A DNA stretch of 64,000 nt from assembly GCA_019775845.1 (NCBI GenBank), contig JADQAV010000010.1:344871-408870 (forward strand), given 5' to 3'. The translations under genes were made by a program, and so were the position numbers. This stretch comes from Myrmaecium sp. VS I D KN 1. Lineage: Eukaryota > Ascomycota > Dothideomycetes > Valsariales > Valsariaceae. The notes under the pieces are model-generated. The model did not search any database, had not been told where the DNA came from, and worked only from the letters and a program-made list of their open reading frames with translations. Positions 1-11,166 of this stretch are shown here, one piece after another. How positions within the stretch are numbered: the first letter of the stretch is position 1; each line of letters starts with the position of its first letter.

Positions 1-871
1 TCCACCACTTCCTCCTCCATCACCATCACCTAGGATATGCGAGGATACCGTATGCGAGCAACCCTCACCGGGCAACCAGAACAAATGGAAATCACACAAC
101 AGACAGCCACAGTACAACATACTACAACATAAATGGTGGCGGCGGATGACATCAATTGCATACTCCGGAGTAGGCCCAGAAGGCCCTGACAGGCTGCCAA
201 GGTTCGGCGCCTTCATCTCAGGTCGAATGGTGATTTGCGCCCTAGTGAGATTGCACGGCGTGATGGCCCGTGGACCTCCCCCAGCGCGATGCGGAGCTAC
301 CCTGACCGACCCTGACCGACCCCGAGCTACTCGGAACTAAACCCGCTGCCTCATTTCCCAGAGCCTCCCGCCGCACTCCCGCGGGCCTCTTACGGCCTCC
401 CATCTTCGCCCAACTCGGCGTAGCCCTCGCCCTCTTCTCGTCCACCATTGCCCGCTGCGGAGTCCCGGCTGAGGGCGCTATGCCTCCATGGCGCCCGGTT
501 TGGGCAGTCCGCACTCCGGATGACCTTCGCAGCCCGCCCGCCCACGCTCAAATCTCGTTCCCCTGGATGTCAAGTGAAGCGGGTGCGCGAGGCCCCCCTC
601 CGCCGACCTCATATCTAACCGCCCTTCCCACTATTTCTCTCTTTTCTTTCCTTCTTTTCGATGCTCGGCTTCCTCCTGTCCTGACCGTCTCCATCCCTCC
701 CCTCCCCCCATCCCCCCAGCGTCGTGCTTTTGGCCTTTGTGCCTAGTCACTCTTTTTGACCCCCCTCGTCGTCTTAACCGCTTCACTCTTTTAGCGGGCA
801 GTCGTTACCTACCGTAATATCAGCGATCCCGTCCGATTATTCACCCCACAGCCGCATCAACACCATACGCC
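1..871. other. gene-free 5' flank and promoter of the glucanase gene
   Basis: No reading frame here looks like a real protein. Bases 590-800 are strongly pyrimidine-rich (long C/T runs), the usual look of a fungal promoter and 5' UTR just upstream of a highly expressed gene. The stretch most likely serves the glucanase whose ATG is at 872. Confidence 0.5.
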
Positions 872-2733
872 ATGAGGACCGCTGCTCTCGCCCTCGCCGC
901 GGGCTCCCTGGTCGGCTCGGCCGCCGCCGGTCGTCTCCACGACAAGCACGCCAACTTCCACGAGCGTCGATACGCTGCATACTCCGCCGCCGCTCCCCTC
1001 GGGACCAGCGTGGCTGAGGAGACCTGCGGTTGCACCACCTTCACCACCACCGAGTACGGTGCTCCTACCTGTACGTGAAATGCGCGGCCTTTGGGAACCA
1101 TTCCGGAAGGCTAGGGTTGCAATTGTCTCTCTACGTTCGACAAGCGTGCTGACCTGTCACTATAGGGGTCCCTCAGGCTCCCCCGGCAACCACTGTTGTC
1201 GCTCCCACTCCTGAACTGACGGTCTGCCCGACCCCCGGTGTCTACACCATCCCTGCCACCACCGTCACCGTCAGCGAGACCACGACGGTGTGCGGCGCCA
1301 CCTCCGTTGTCCTTCCCTCCGGAACCCACACCACCGGCGGTGTGACCACCTCCGTTCCCCAGGCCACCACCATCACGGTGCCCTACCCCTCCCTCTCCAC
1401 CACCGGCTACCTCACCCACACCGTGGTCGAGACGACGACCTACGTCTGCCCCTCCGGCGGCGAGTACACCATCGCCCCCACCACCGTTTCCTGCACGGAA
1501 GAGAGCACGCTCTACTACCCCACCATCACCAGCTACGCTCCGGGCACCTACACCCGCTCCGAGGCCTCCACGACCGTCACCGAGACCAGCGTCGTCCTCT
1601 TCTGCCCGCTCGAGTCCAGCACCTGGTCGACCGTCCCGGCTTCCACCCCTTCCAGCGTCGCGGCTGTGACCTCCGTCGCTGCCGTCACTGTCCCCGCCTC
1701 CACTCCCTGCAGCGAGACTGTGATCGCGACTCCCAGCAGCGTGGTTGTTGAGGCCGTCGCCAGCTCCGCGCCCGCCGTTGCCAGCTCCGCTCCCGCCTCT
1801 TCCTCGGTCGTTGTTGTCTCCAGCGCCGCGCCCGTCTCTTCGGTCGTTGCTGTTTCCAGCGTGGCCGTTGTGGCCAGCTCCTCTGCGCCGGCATCTTCCT
1901 CCACCTCCACCTCCACCGTCGGCATCAAGACCAACGGCAACCAGTGGGCTCTGACCTACACCCCTTACACCTCCAGCGGCGAGTGCAAGGACGCCACCAC
2001 CGTCTGCTCGGACATTGCGAACATCAAGAACGCCGGTTTCACGACGGTCCGTGTCTATGGCACCGACTGCAGCACCATCGAGAACGTCCTCCCCGCCATC
2101 GAGGAGGAGGGTCTCGACGTCATCTACGGTGTCTTCCTGGACGAGCGCGGAGTCGACTACGCGATCGAGCAGGCCAAGGCGCTCGTGGAGTACGGCAAGT
2201 TCGACAACGTGAACATGATCGTGGTGGGCAACGAGGCCATCTCGGGCGGCTACTGCACCGAGAGCACGCTGATCAGCCTGATCGAGGAGTGCCGCTCGCT
2301 CTTCACCGCGGCCGGCTACACGGGCTGGATCACGACGACGGAGCCGCTCGACATCATCCAGGCACACCCGAACCTCTGCGACGCCATCGACGTGGCGGCG
2401 GCGAACGTGCACGCCCTCTTCACCAGCACCGTCGCGCCCGAGGACGCGGGCACGTTCGTCAAGGGCCAGCTCGACCTCCTGGCCAAGGCCTGCCCCGGTC
2501 CGGCCGCGAACGGCGTGTTCAACCTCGAGTCCGGCTGGGCGCACGCGGGCGCGAACAACGGGCTGGCGACGGTGAGCGTGGAGTCGCAGAAGATCGCGCT
2601 CAAAGCGATCGCGGAGGAGTGCGGCACCCAGACCGTCTTCTTCTCCTACAGCGACGACGCGTGGAAGACGCCCGGCGAGTACGATTGGGAGCAGTACTTT
2701 GGCTGCATCGACGTCTTCAACGCGACCGACTAA
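872..2733 (+). CDS. btgE: BtgE-like cell-wall GH17 endo-beta-1,3-glucanase
   Basis: Predicted secreted glycoside hydrolase family 17 protein acting on beta-1,3-glucan in the cell wall. Exons 872-1070 and 1166-2733 (intron 1071-1165, GTACGT...TATAG) give 588 residues, close to the usual length of Aspergillus BtgE. The N-terminus is a signal peptide ending near AGSLVGSAAAG, followed by a short Cys-containing segment (CGCTTFTTTEYGAPTW). Then comes a long Thr/Ser/Val-rich, probably O-glycosylated linker (about residues 75-350). The C-terminal 240 residues carry the GH17 barrel: NAGFTTVRVYGTDC, the acid/base Glu in VVGNEAI (about E423) and the nucleophile Glu in NLESGWAHAG (about E521). No GPI-attachment tail is visible at the C-terminus. 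Family assignment is firm; the symbol rests on the domain order of the Aspergillus protein. Confidence 0.9.
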
Positions 2734-3445
2734 ACTCGAGATGTTTTTTTCTCTGTTTGGATATGATGGGGTTTTTAGTGTTTTCTTGTTTCGCACGAAG
2801 GGAGGAGTGGGAAGAGTAGGGAAAAGGGGGAGAGAAGGCAGAGGGAGTAATCATATTGCATACTATTACCATTACTACTACTATTGTATTCTTTTTTTTA
2901 CTTGCACTTGTTAATATCTAAGTACGCGAATACCGACGGTTTCTATGTTTTCATAATGCACGACTACTATGAGTGAGGAGAGAAATGTTCAGCCAGCCAC
3001 TCCAACCGCACAGCCACAACAAGAAAAGGGGGCGAGGGGGCAGCAAGGCAAAGCAGCCCCGCATTTTTTCAGCTCCCCTGTCGGCGGTCCAAGGGTCCCT
3101 GATTTCCCCCCTCTTCCCCCCTCCATGACGACATGCTTGTTCCATGTCTGTCACCGGCTGGCCGTGTCGGTGTTTCCACCGCATCCTCCCCCCTCCCTCG
3201 ATGATATAAACCTCCTCCCTCTTACCCCTCTCTCTTGGATCAACCTCATCTTCAACACCATCTTCAACCTCCTTGCATCCTTTTTCGTCTTCTTGTCTAC
3301 ACCTAACAACCAAGTAAGGTTACATACACGGTACGTACTGTACTGCTGCATAACCCTCAACCCTCAGCCCCGCTTTGCATTACATCCTGGCGGTGGGGTT
3401 GGTGTATCACACCACACTATACTCAGCCCCATACATGGGTTTCAT

Positions 3446-3484
<39 letters not shown>

Positions 3485-3702
3485 TTTCTTGTTTTGGTCT
3501 GCGAAGCCTAGTAAGATAGGCGGGAAGGGAAAGCAGGCTGGTTGTTTGAGCTCGACTACCAACCCACAAACTCCTCCCTTTTTCTTTGCTTCTTTTTGCA
3601 TCTACACGCCATACGAACATATATATCTCTCTTCAGCTCGCTAACACTCCACCAGCATCTCCACCACATCCCCTCAAGCACCTTTCGAACAACAAAGCAA
3701 CA
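2734..3702. other. intergenic: glucanase 3' end and beta-flanking promoter
   Basis: No gene is supported. The first 200 bases are AT-rich 3' flank. Bases 3180-3660 are C/T-rich with a TATA-like GATATAAACC at 3200-3209 and contain a TTGC tetranucleotide array. The block probably holds the promoter and 5' UTR of the gene starting at 3703. Confidence 0.4.
3447..3482. repeat. (TTGC)9 microsatellite
   Basis: Nine perfect tandem copies of the tetranucleotide TTGC, about 220 bases upstream of the beta-flanking ATG, so probably in its promoter or 5' UTR. Confidence 0.95.
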
Positions 3703-4842
3703 ATGTCCTACAACGACTCCTACGGCGGTGAGGGTCCCCCCCGCCACCGCCGCGGCGAAGACGAGTACGGTCCCGGCGGCGACAGCGGGTACGGGAACGG
3801 GGGCCCGGGCGGATACGGCGGCGGTGGACCGGGCGGGAGGCATCACGGAGGTGGTGGTGGGTTCGGTGGACCGCCGCCTGGTCCGCCGGAGGGCGAGTTT
3901 GGCGGTGGTGGGCCGGGAAGACACCATGGCGGCGGATATGGTGGTCCTGAGGGCGGGTTCCGAGGCCCGGAGGAGGGCTCGTATGGTGGGGGGAGAGGAG
4001 AGGGCTACGGTGGCGAAGGTGGCCGCCGCGGCGATGATGAACAATATGGCGGCGGCTACGGAGATTCTCGCAGCAACATCCGCAACGAGGGTGAAGCCGG
4101 CTATGGCGAGCGCCGTCAGGAGCTGAGGGAGCACGGTCAGACCGGCTACGGCGCCCGTCCCGACAACGGCAGCGGTGGCGGTAGCGGCGACTTCCACTAC
4201 GGCGGCGGCGGCAGCTCTGGCGACAACTACTACGACTCGAGCAAGCAGTTCGACGACGGCTCCTCCCGACCTCAGCAGCACAGCTCCGGCACCTCGTACG
4301 GCGGAGGCGCCTACAACGACGACGACGATGACTACTCCGCCGCGGCCGCCGCGGCCAGCGGTCACGCCGGCTCCCACGGCGACACCTCTCTCTTCAGCTC
4401 CGCCCTCTCCATGCTCTCGGGCCAGAAGAGCAACCTCCAGAGCCAAGAGGTGGACGAGGACGACGCGATCCGCCAGCACAAGCAGTACTACGGCGACGAC
4501 AGCCAAGGCTCCGGGGCCGTTCAGGGCAACTCCTCCTCGATGGGCACCGCGGCCGCCATGCAAGCGATCAAGATGTTTACGGGCGGCAGCGGCAGCGGCT
4601 CCTCTTCCGGTGGCAGCACGAAGAACCAGGTCATCGGCCTCGCCATGGCCCAGGCCGCCCAGCTCTTCGACAAGCAGCAGGACTCGGGCGGCACCGCCAG
4701 CGGCACGACCAAGCAGGACGTCGTCGCCACCGCGGCCCAGAAGGCCCTGCAGTTCTACCTCAAGAGCGAGATGGGCGGCGGCGGCTCCTCGTCCAGTGGC
4801 GGTCTGAGCGGGATTATGGGGTTGGCGAGCAAGTTTTTGTGA
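3703..4842 (+). CDS. glycine-rich 'beta-flanking' protein (DUF7721-like)
   Basis: A single-exon gene of 379 residues. The start is the ATG at 3703 (MSYNDSYGGEG) with A at -3; the frame stays open upstream but without another in-frame methionine near the known family start. Residues 1-210 are low-complexity and rich in Gly, Tyr and Arg, with repeated GGYGG/GGPGG units and scattered Asp/Glu. Residues 215-379 are alanine- and glutamine-rich, probably helical, with short blocks such as FSSALSML, AAAMQAIKMF and QKALQFYLKSEMG. This matches proteins named 'beta-flanking protein' in Aspergillus, whose C-terminal domain has no known function. It is probably cytosolic, since no signal peptide or membrane segment is seen. 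The N-terminal half resembles phase-separating Gly/Tyr-rich domains, but that is inference. Confidence 0.8.
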   Translation: MSYNDSYGGEGPPRHRRGEDEYGPGGDSGYGNGGPGGYGGGGPGGRHHGGGGGFGGPPPGPPEGEFGGGGPGRHHGGGYGGPEGGFRGPEEGSYGGGRGEGYGGEGGRRGDDEQYGGGYGDSRSNIRNEGEAGYGERRQELREHGQTGYGARPDNGSGGGSGDFHYGGGGSSGDNYYDSSKQFDDGSSRPQQHSSGTSYGGGAYNDDDDDYSAAAAAASGHAGSHGDTSLFSSALSMLSGQKSNLQSQEVDEDDAIRQHKQYYGDDSQGSGAVQGNSSSMGTAAAMQAIKMFTGGSGSGSSSGGSTKNQVIGLAMAQAAQLFDKQQDSGGTASGTTKQDVVATAAQKALQFYLKSEMGGGGSSSSGGLSGIMGLASKFL

Positions 4843-5153
4843 TAAGGGGGATTCTTAGCCTGGTGCTTTCTCTTGCTGCTGGAAGGGGGTGGACAATTGG
4901 ATTGGATCAAGCGGGATTAATGACGTGAATGATATGAGTTGGTGGTTGCTCGTTGAGTGATCTGCCTTTGGATTGTCTTTGTGAACGAAAATTGATTTTA
5001 TTTTATTTTTTCTTTGGATGGGTGAGCTTGTACACACGAGCAGGCTACCTCGACTATGACTTCAATGCGATTCATATCCATGAATTGGCTTTTAATCCTA
5101 TATTTTACCCATCTTCCATACCCATTTCCAACGCTCTAACCCTGCCCTTCCCC
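4843..5153. other. intergenic between two convergent genes
   Basis: AT-rich 311-base spacer between the convergent 3' ends of the beta-flanking gene and TEL2. It should contain both poly(A) regions; nothing else is seen. Confidence 0.5.
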
Positions 5154-5950
5154 CTAGAAATCCGCCATCACCCCCACCAACCGCCGCCGAAACCTCTCCA
5201 CCACCTCCTCACACCGCACCAGCACCCCCGCCGCCAGCGTGCGCACACGCGCCTCCTCTGCCTCCCCCCCTTCCCCTCCATTCCCACCATGACTCAACCA
5301 CCCCTCCCAAACCCCCATCACCCACTCCCTCGCCTCCATCAACGCGCGCGCATGTTCCCGCACCAGGCGTTCCGCCGCCGCGGAGCCCGCGCTACCATCA
5401 TCATTGTGCAGATCCAAAATGACCAGCAGGGCAAAGAGCCAGGCGTCCAGAGTGGTTAGGTCCGGGAGGTTCGCGGCGCTCCCGCTCCCGCTGCCGCTGC
5501 CGCTGCCGCTCACGCCCGTCCGCACGCGGAGCAGCACGTCCAGCAGCTCGGCGGTCATGGGCTCGAGGTCCGGGCTCGCGGGGCCGGCGGCGTGCAGGAT
5601 GAGGGCGAGGGTGCGGAGGAAGGTGGGGAGGAGGGAGAGGGAGGTGTCGCTTCCTCCTTTTCCTCCGGCTGCGCCGGCGGGGGTCCAGATGCTGCTGTCA
5701 CTGCTGTTGGTGGCGGCCGCCCACCACCGGGCGGTGAGGGGGAAGAAGAAGGATCGGCTGACGAGGCGGGAGAGGGGGTTGGCGGTGGGGGGGCCCCGGC
5801 GGCGGGAGACGGCGAGGCGGGAGCTGAAGGTGCGGATTTTGAGGGCGGCGGGGCCGGTGAGGGTGTCGGCGGCGGAGGCGGCGGTTGGGGCGAGGAGGGT
5901 GTGGGTCAGCGAGTTGGTGAGGGTGGAGAGGGGGGTGGTAGGGTGGGTAG

Positions 5951-5987
<37 letters not shown>

Positions 5988-8421
5988 GGTGGAGGAGGAG
6001 GCGTAGATGGCGTGGAGGTGGGGTGGGAGGGTTTTGCTTGGGAAGGAGGGTGGGGCGGTGCTGTTGCTGCCTTCTGGAGTGGGGACGAGGGAGGTGTCCT
6101 CTTTGAAGCCGGCGAGGGCGCGGGCGGTGAGGCCGAGGGAGGTGAGGAGGGAGACGCGCTGGGCGATGGAGTAGTCGCCCGAGAAGAGCGCGGCGGCGTA
6201 CCACGGGCCCAGGACTTCGGGCTGCGCGAGCAGGAGGGCCGTCATGGCGTCCTGGCGGCGCTGGGCGAAGTCGGGCAGGTCGAAGGGGTCGAGCAGGCCG
6301 ACGAGGACGGTGGCGAGCTCCTCGGCGTGGTCCGAGACTTCCTTGCCGAAGTTGGCCTTGCGTCGGATGAGATCCGGGGCGGCTTCGAGCGAGAGCTTGA
6401 AGCGCTCGTAGTTCTCTGTGTCGCGGAGACCGGCGAGGAGAGTGCGGATGTATCTGAAGGGGCGTGTCAGTATTCGCACCGGCTTAGATGGGTAGGACAT
6501 TGCTTACACTGGAGCGACCACCTTCTCCCGACGAGCCATTTCTGGGTCATCGTCCTCAACTTCTGAGTCCGAGTCAGGTTTCTCGTAAGTGGGAAGATCC
6601 TCGTCCTCAGATTCGGATAGAACCTCAACGATCCGATCCTGCGGTGCTGCAGAGGAGACCTCTTCTACAGATATCAAGGGCTTCTTTTGCTGCTTTACGG
6701 GCTTGCTTCTCACCGTCCTTGATTGCTGCGTGCTTTGCGTGAGGTTGATTTGCATGATGTCTCCCACGGTACCAACTCGATCTTCGACCTGCGAGAGCTG
6801 CGTGAACCATGCTACTTCTTCAGCTTCCTCTTCTTCGAGGTCGAACTTCATCTGACTGTTAGGCTGGTCGACCAGCTTCGAAATGCACATAGCGACCGCC
6901 ATGCCCAGAAACCTCGGCCCAAGCGACGTAGCGGAGAGGCGATTCGAGATGGAGTTGAGGTAGATGCTCGAGCGGGCTTGGATCGATAGGGCAAAGGGCT
7001 GTGATCGGTGGACGTAGCCGCATGCGAGCAGCAAGGTTTGGGCCAATCCTTGAGGATATTAGCAATCGTATGTGTGAGTGGGATGAATGTATAGCAACCT
7101 TCTTGCTGCATCGTTGGAGCATGCCGTATGTATAGCTTGTCGCCGAATGTACTCATGGAATTCTCCATAAGCTTGTGTAGTTTCACTGGATTTGGTCAGT
7201 ACCAGCACAGTCTCATACACATGCTCATCGCTTACTGTCATCCTTTGCCAGCGCTGCCACAGCCGCCCTTCGCAAGGCAACAGAATCTTCAAGATTCGTG
7301 ACTAGCTGGGTGACAAGGAAATCTGACAAGGTCTCATTGTCTGAGATGAAATAACTGATCAGCGCGGCCGATGCCCCAACCTTGCTGTCTGGTGACAGGT
7401 CCCGTGCTGAAGAGAAGCCGAGCAGGTATTTCGAGATGAAAGCAAGCGTCATAGCTAAGGATCTCTTTTGGTCGGAGGTTGACAGCTTCTGTACTAGCAT
7501 CCGCGTTCTTTGCAAGGTGTCCGGTGAACGGAATGATAATGCTCGATGCAATTCACTGACGATCATATCTGCACATGTCAGCGACAGGCGATGATATCAC
7601 AAGCCATTGACCTTACCAGAATGCCCCAGGTTAGAGGACTTCGCATATAACTGAGCAAGGTCATGCCAGGCGGCATCATCTTCTTTCGGCAGTGAAAGGG
7701 CGACGTGTGCAATATTGCGGCCGAGCCATGCCGCATAAGTTTGACCTTTGGCCAACCAGGTCTCCTCTCGGATCCCTTCGCCTCTCTTCAGCGCGTCCTC
7801 TGCTTCGGCTGCGACAGACAGAACCCTACCGCCTCCGATGAGAGAAATGCATTCCTTCCGCATCAGAGTCCGGCGGGTTCGGTCCTGGCAAGAATCATAC
7901 ACCTTGCTCCATAGCTGCCATAGGGCCGAGTCATCACCCAGGATGAAGGACAGGAGTTCCAAAAGATCGCTGATCAGCTCCAGCGGACTTCTGCCCTCGT
8001 TGGCTGCAGACTTCATGGTCGACTGCGCTACGAGGGGCTTCAGCCTTGCGAGGATAGCTCCAATGCCGCTAACATTCCGGAGACATTCGACAAGCAACGC
8101 GGCATCGCCCTGCTCTTTCAATGTTTTCCAGTAGTCCGGCACGGTCACGGTGACCAGCACATTGATGATCTGAGCGGAAAGTGGAGAAGGGTTGAAGATG
8201 CGGAAGTCGTTCTGATTCCGCGGAGACACAAGGTAGTTCAGCACGCGGTGAAGAGAGTCATAGTCCGGTTGGTTTCGTAGCCTATCCAGGCACTGCTCGG
8301 GCGAATCTACTGAAAGGACTGGAGTAATCAAGGATACTTTCTGCTTTGATGGGGCGCTCCGGATGGTCAGAGGCTCGCTACGGGACGACTCGGTTTTGAT
8401 GGGTGTTAGTAGGCTGTCCAT
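5154..8421 (-). CDS. TEL2: telomere length regulation protein Tel2
   Basis: Tel2 is the scaffold of the TTT co-chaperone complex (Tel2-Tti1-Tti2) that stabilises PIK-related kinases such as Tor, Tel1/ATM and Mec1/ATR. Five exons on the minus strand: 8421-7617, 7568-7236, 7185-7099, 7048-6508 and 6453-5154. They join to 1021 residues, normal for fungal Tel2. The N-terminal alpha-solenoid starts MDSLLTPIKTES. An acidic linker (about residues 550-585) separates it from the conserved Telomere_reg-2 domain at about residues 590-720, marked by YIRTLLAGLRDTENYERFKL and FSGDYSIAQRVSLLTSLG. The domain is interrupted downstream by a run of about 12 Asn encoded by a trinucleotide repeat. Introns are 48-54 bases; one uses a weak GTTGCT donor (7098) but is required to keep the frame. 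The gene is divergent from UBA3 across a 255-base promoter. Confidence 0.88.
5951..5988. repeat. (TGT)n trinucleotide tract coding for poly-Asn in TEL2
   Basis: About 12.5 perfect units of TGT on the plus strand, read as AAC codons on the minus strand. It sits in a low-complexity Ser/Thr/Asn loop after the conserved domain, so length changes are probably tolerated. Confidence 0.95.
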
Positions 8422-8676
8422 GGTTCTTCAAGCTGAATAGCCACGAAGTCCGCCGTCCAACAGACCAGTGCTCTGCTATGAAAAGAAGAAAATCCTAGGA
8501 CTGCCCTCTGTAGAAACGTTGAGAAGCAGGTGGAGGATGTCTGTGAATCGGGACAAGCTGCCTGCGATGATCGCCGCAAGGGACCGAAAGCTTGGCATGG
8601 ACCTCATACATCCACCGCCCATACACCTACTCTTCCACGGTAAACGAACAATCCATTTTGATAATAGAAGATAAAC
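8422..8676. promoter_or_regulatory. shared divergent promoter TEL2/UBA3
   Basis: Only 255 bases separate the two ATGs, so both genes must be driven from this stretch or have overlapping 5' UTRs. No specific factor site is claimed. Confidence 0.6.
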
Positions 8677-10171
8677 ATGGCGGCCGAGACGAGGAACCGA
8701 TGGTAAGCCATTCACACATCCGAAAACTCGTATACAGCATTTCTGACGGCGTAGGCACTATCTCGACACGATTATCAATCGGCCGGGGCCGTACACCGAC
8801 CCGGACTGGGAGCCTGGTCCCCCGGTCAAGGAGGCTCTCGAGCAAGCAAAGATTCTGTGAGTGTTCACAGCCCAAAATATGATTAGGGACCCTTGACTAA
8901 CTGTATGACAGAGTTATGTGAGTATCTACTTTCAAAACCGACGTCAAGCATGTGATCTAACTGAGGACTGCTCCAGTGGTGCCGGTGGCTTAGGATGTGA
9001 GATCCTGAAGAATCTCGCGCTCTCTGGGTTCAAAGACATACATGTGATTGACATGGGTATGGCTTAGGTTCTGTCCCCAGTTATGATCATCCACTAATTG
9101 AATACAGACACAATCGACGTCTCCAATCTGAACCGGCAATTCCTCTTCCGTCAAGCGGACGTGGGCAAGCCGAAGGCGGAAGTGGCCGCCCGATTCGTGG
9201 AGAAGCGCGTCAAAGGCGTCAAGATCACGCCGTACTGTGGGAAGATCCAAGACAAGGACGAGGACTACTACATGCAGTTCAACATGGTCGTCTGCGGCCT
9301 CGACAGCATCGAGGCCCGCCGCTGGATCAACGCGACCCTCGTCGGCATGGTCGACGAGGAGAACCCGACGAGCCTGAAGCCGCTCATCGACGGCGGCACC
9401 GAGGGCTTCAAGGGCCAGGCCCGGGTCGTCCTCCCGACCATGACCTCCTGCATCGAGTGCCAGCTCGACATGCACGCGCCGCGGGCGGCCGTGCCGCTCT
9501 GCACGCTCGCCACCATCCCGCGGCAGCCGCAGCACTGCATCGAGTGGGCGCACATCATCGCGTGGGAGGAGGAGCGCAAGGGCGACGTGCTCGACACCGA
9601 CGACCCGGAGCACATCACCTGGCTGTACCAGAAGGCGCTGCGGCGGGCGCACGAGTTCGACATCCCCGGCGTCACCTACTCCATGACGCAGGGCGTGGTC
9701 AAGAACATCATCCCCGCCATCGCCTCCACCAACGCCGTCGTCGCGGCCAGCTGCTGCAACGAGGCCTTCAAGCTCGCCACCGCCGCCAACCCGGCCCTCG
9801 GCCTGCCCGGCACCGACAACTACATGATGTACACCGGCGACGAGAGCGTGTACACCTACACCTTCGAGCACCGCAAGAAGCCCGACTGCCCCGTCTGCGG
9901 CACCCTCGCCAAACCCCTGCCCATCTCGCCCACGGCCACCCTCCGCGACCTCGTGGAGGGCCTCGCCGACCGACCCGACGCCCAGCTCCGCCGGCCCACC
10001 GTCCGCTCCGCCGCCCGCAGCCTCTACTACCAGGCCCCGCCCCAGCTCGAGGCCCAGACCCGGCCCAACCTCGACCGCCGCCTCGCCGACCTCGTCGCCG
10101 ACGGCGAGGAGATCGCCGTCAGCGACCCCGCGTTCCAGATCGACTTTAAGTTTCGGGTTGTTTTTCAGTGA
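8677..10171 (+). CDS. UBA3: NEDD8-activating enzyme E1 catalytic subunit Uba3
   Basis: Uba3 adenylates NEDD8/Rub1, takes it as a thioester and passes it to Ubc12 for cullin neddylation. Exons 8677-8702, 8755-8856, 8912-8917, 8977-9056 and 9108-10171 give 425 residues, the family length. The third exon is only six bases (AGTTAT). With it, the protein reads LEQAKILVIGAGGLG, the canonical beta-strand and ATP-binding glycine loop (residues 46-51). [15 protein letters not shown] follows, then zinc cysteines CIEC (186, 189) and CPVC (332, 335), and the catalytic cysteine in [10 protein letters not shown] (about C203). The last 80 residues form the ubiquitin-fold domain that binds Ubc12. The gene is divergent from TEL2 and convergent with thioredoxin reductase. 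Confidence 0.93.
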
Positions 10172-11166
10172 GGGCGTTTTGCCCGGCGGGGGGGGGGGGG
10201 GGGGTAAGGGAGGGGTGGTCGTTGGTCAGGGAGGGAAGTGCGGGCCGCGGGCCGCGAGGGAAGGGGAGGGGGAGAGGGGAAAGGGGGAATGAGGTGCGAT
10301 GAAGGCTGAAGGCGGGGAATAGAAAGGGCCAGTGACCCTTTGTAGATACGAGTACGCATCGCCAGGGCATCACCACGCAGTCTCGGACGACTCCGGGCGG
10401 GAAGGGAGGGCCGGAGGCCGATGGGCTCGATCAAGCCCTCCATCTGGACGGTCATGAACAAGTAACTATCAGCAATACGATACCACATCACCATCACCAT
10501 CATCGTCATGGTAGTACTAAAGGAAAAAAAGGGAAACTCCTCGCTCCCGCCATATTGATAAAGAAGAAAAAAATCTCCGATTATTAGCTCTATATCTGTC
10601 TATTCGTCCATCTTCTCTGTGCCAACCTATTTATCCCTACCCTTCCCCTCCGTCCCTTCTTCGCTTTCCATGGAGAAGTAGATGATGATGATGAGCATAC
10701 TCATCTCTCCAAATAGAAGACATAAAAGACGCTGCCAAAGCACAAAGATCTATCAGGTACACATATATGCCCAAAAAGTTATGTCAGGAAGATTGTTTTT
10801 TCTTCTCTATCAGAAAAAGTGCTTTAAATAATCCATTCCTCTCGTCTATATTCTGACATATATTCTAATCGTATCGAAGGAAAAGAGAAAAAGAAAAAGA
10901 AAAAGGAGAACCAGATCTCCGAACAAGACAGGAAGGTGGGGGTAATCGGGATGTGCGGGCAACTTCGTGGTCCGGTGGGTGAAGATCGGTCTATTGAGGC
11001 TGAAGGTATGTGTATGCAAGCGGATGTGGTGCGGATGTAGAGAGGTGCCGAAACCACGAAGCCCCGCTCAGGTAACGAGGTTGGGTATGCAACAAAAGTG
11101 TTGGAAGGGGGGTGAGAGTTGGCGTGGATGGATGTGTATCATGAAAAGACGATAACGGCGAGTCGT
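10172..11166. other. intergenic between convergent UBA3 and thioredoxin reductase
   Basis: Almost 1 kb of non-coding sequence with purine-rich and AT-rich parts. A 17-base G homopolymer begins 17 bases after the UBA3 stop. Bases 10540-10900 are AT-rich. No credible reading frame was found. Confidence 0.5.
10188..10204. repeat. 17-base poly-G tract
   Basis: Uninterrupted run of 17 G immediately 3' of the UBA3 stop codon. Such runs are unstable and hard to sequence, so the length may be approximate. Confidence 0.9.

Noticed and set aside
1111-2796. 561-codon antisense frame over the glucanase
   Set aside because: Arg/Gly-rich reverse reading of a Thr/Ser/Pro-rich gene; no motif, and the sense strand has a complete GH17 protein.
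3556-4563. 335-codon antisense frame over the glycine-rich gene
   Set aside because: Low-complexity Val/Ala shadow of GGN codons.
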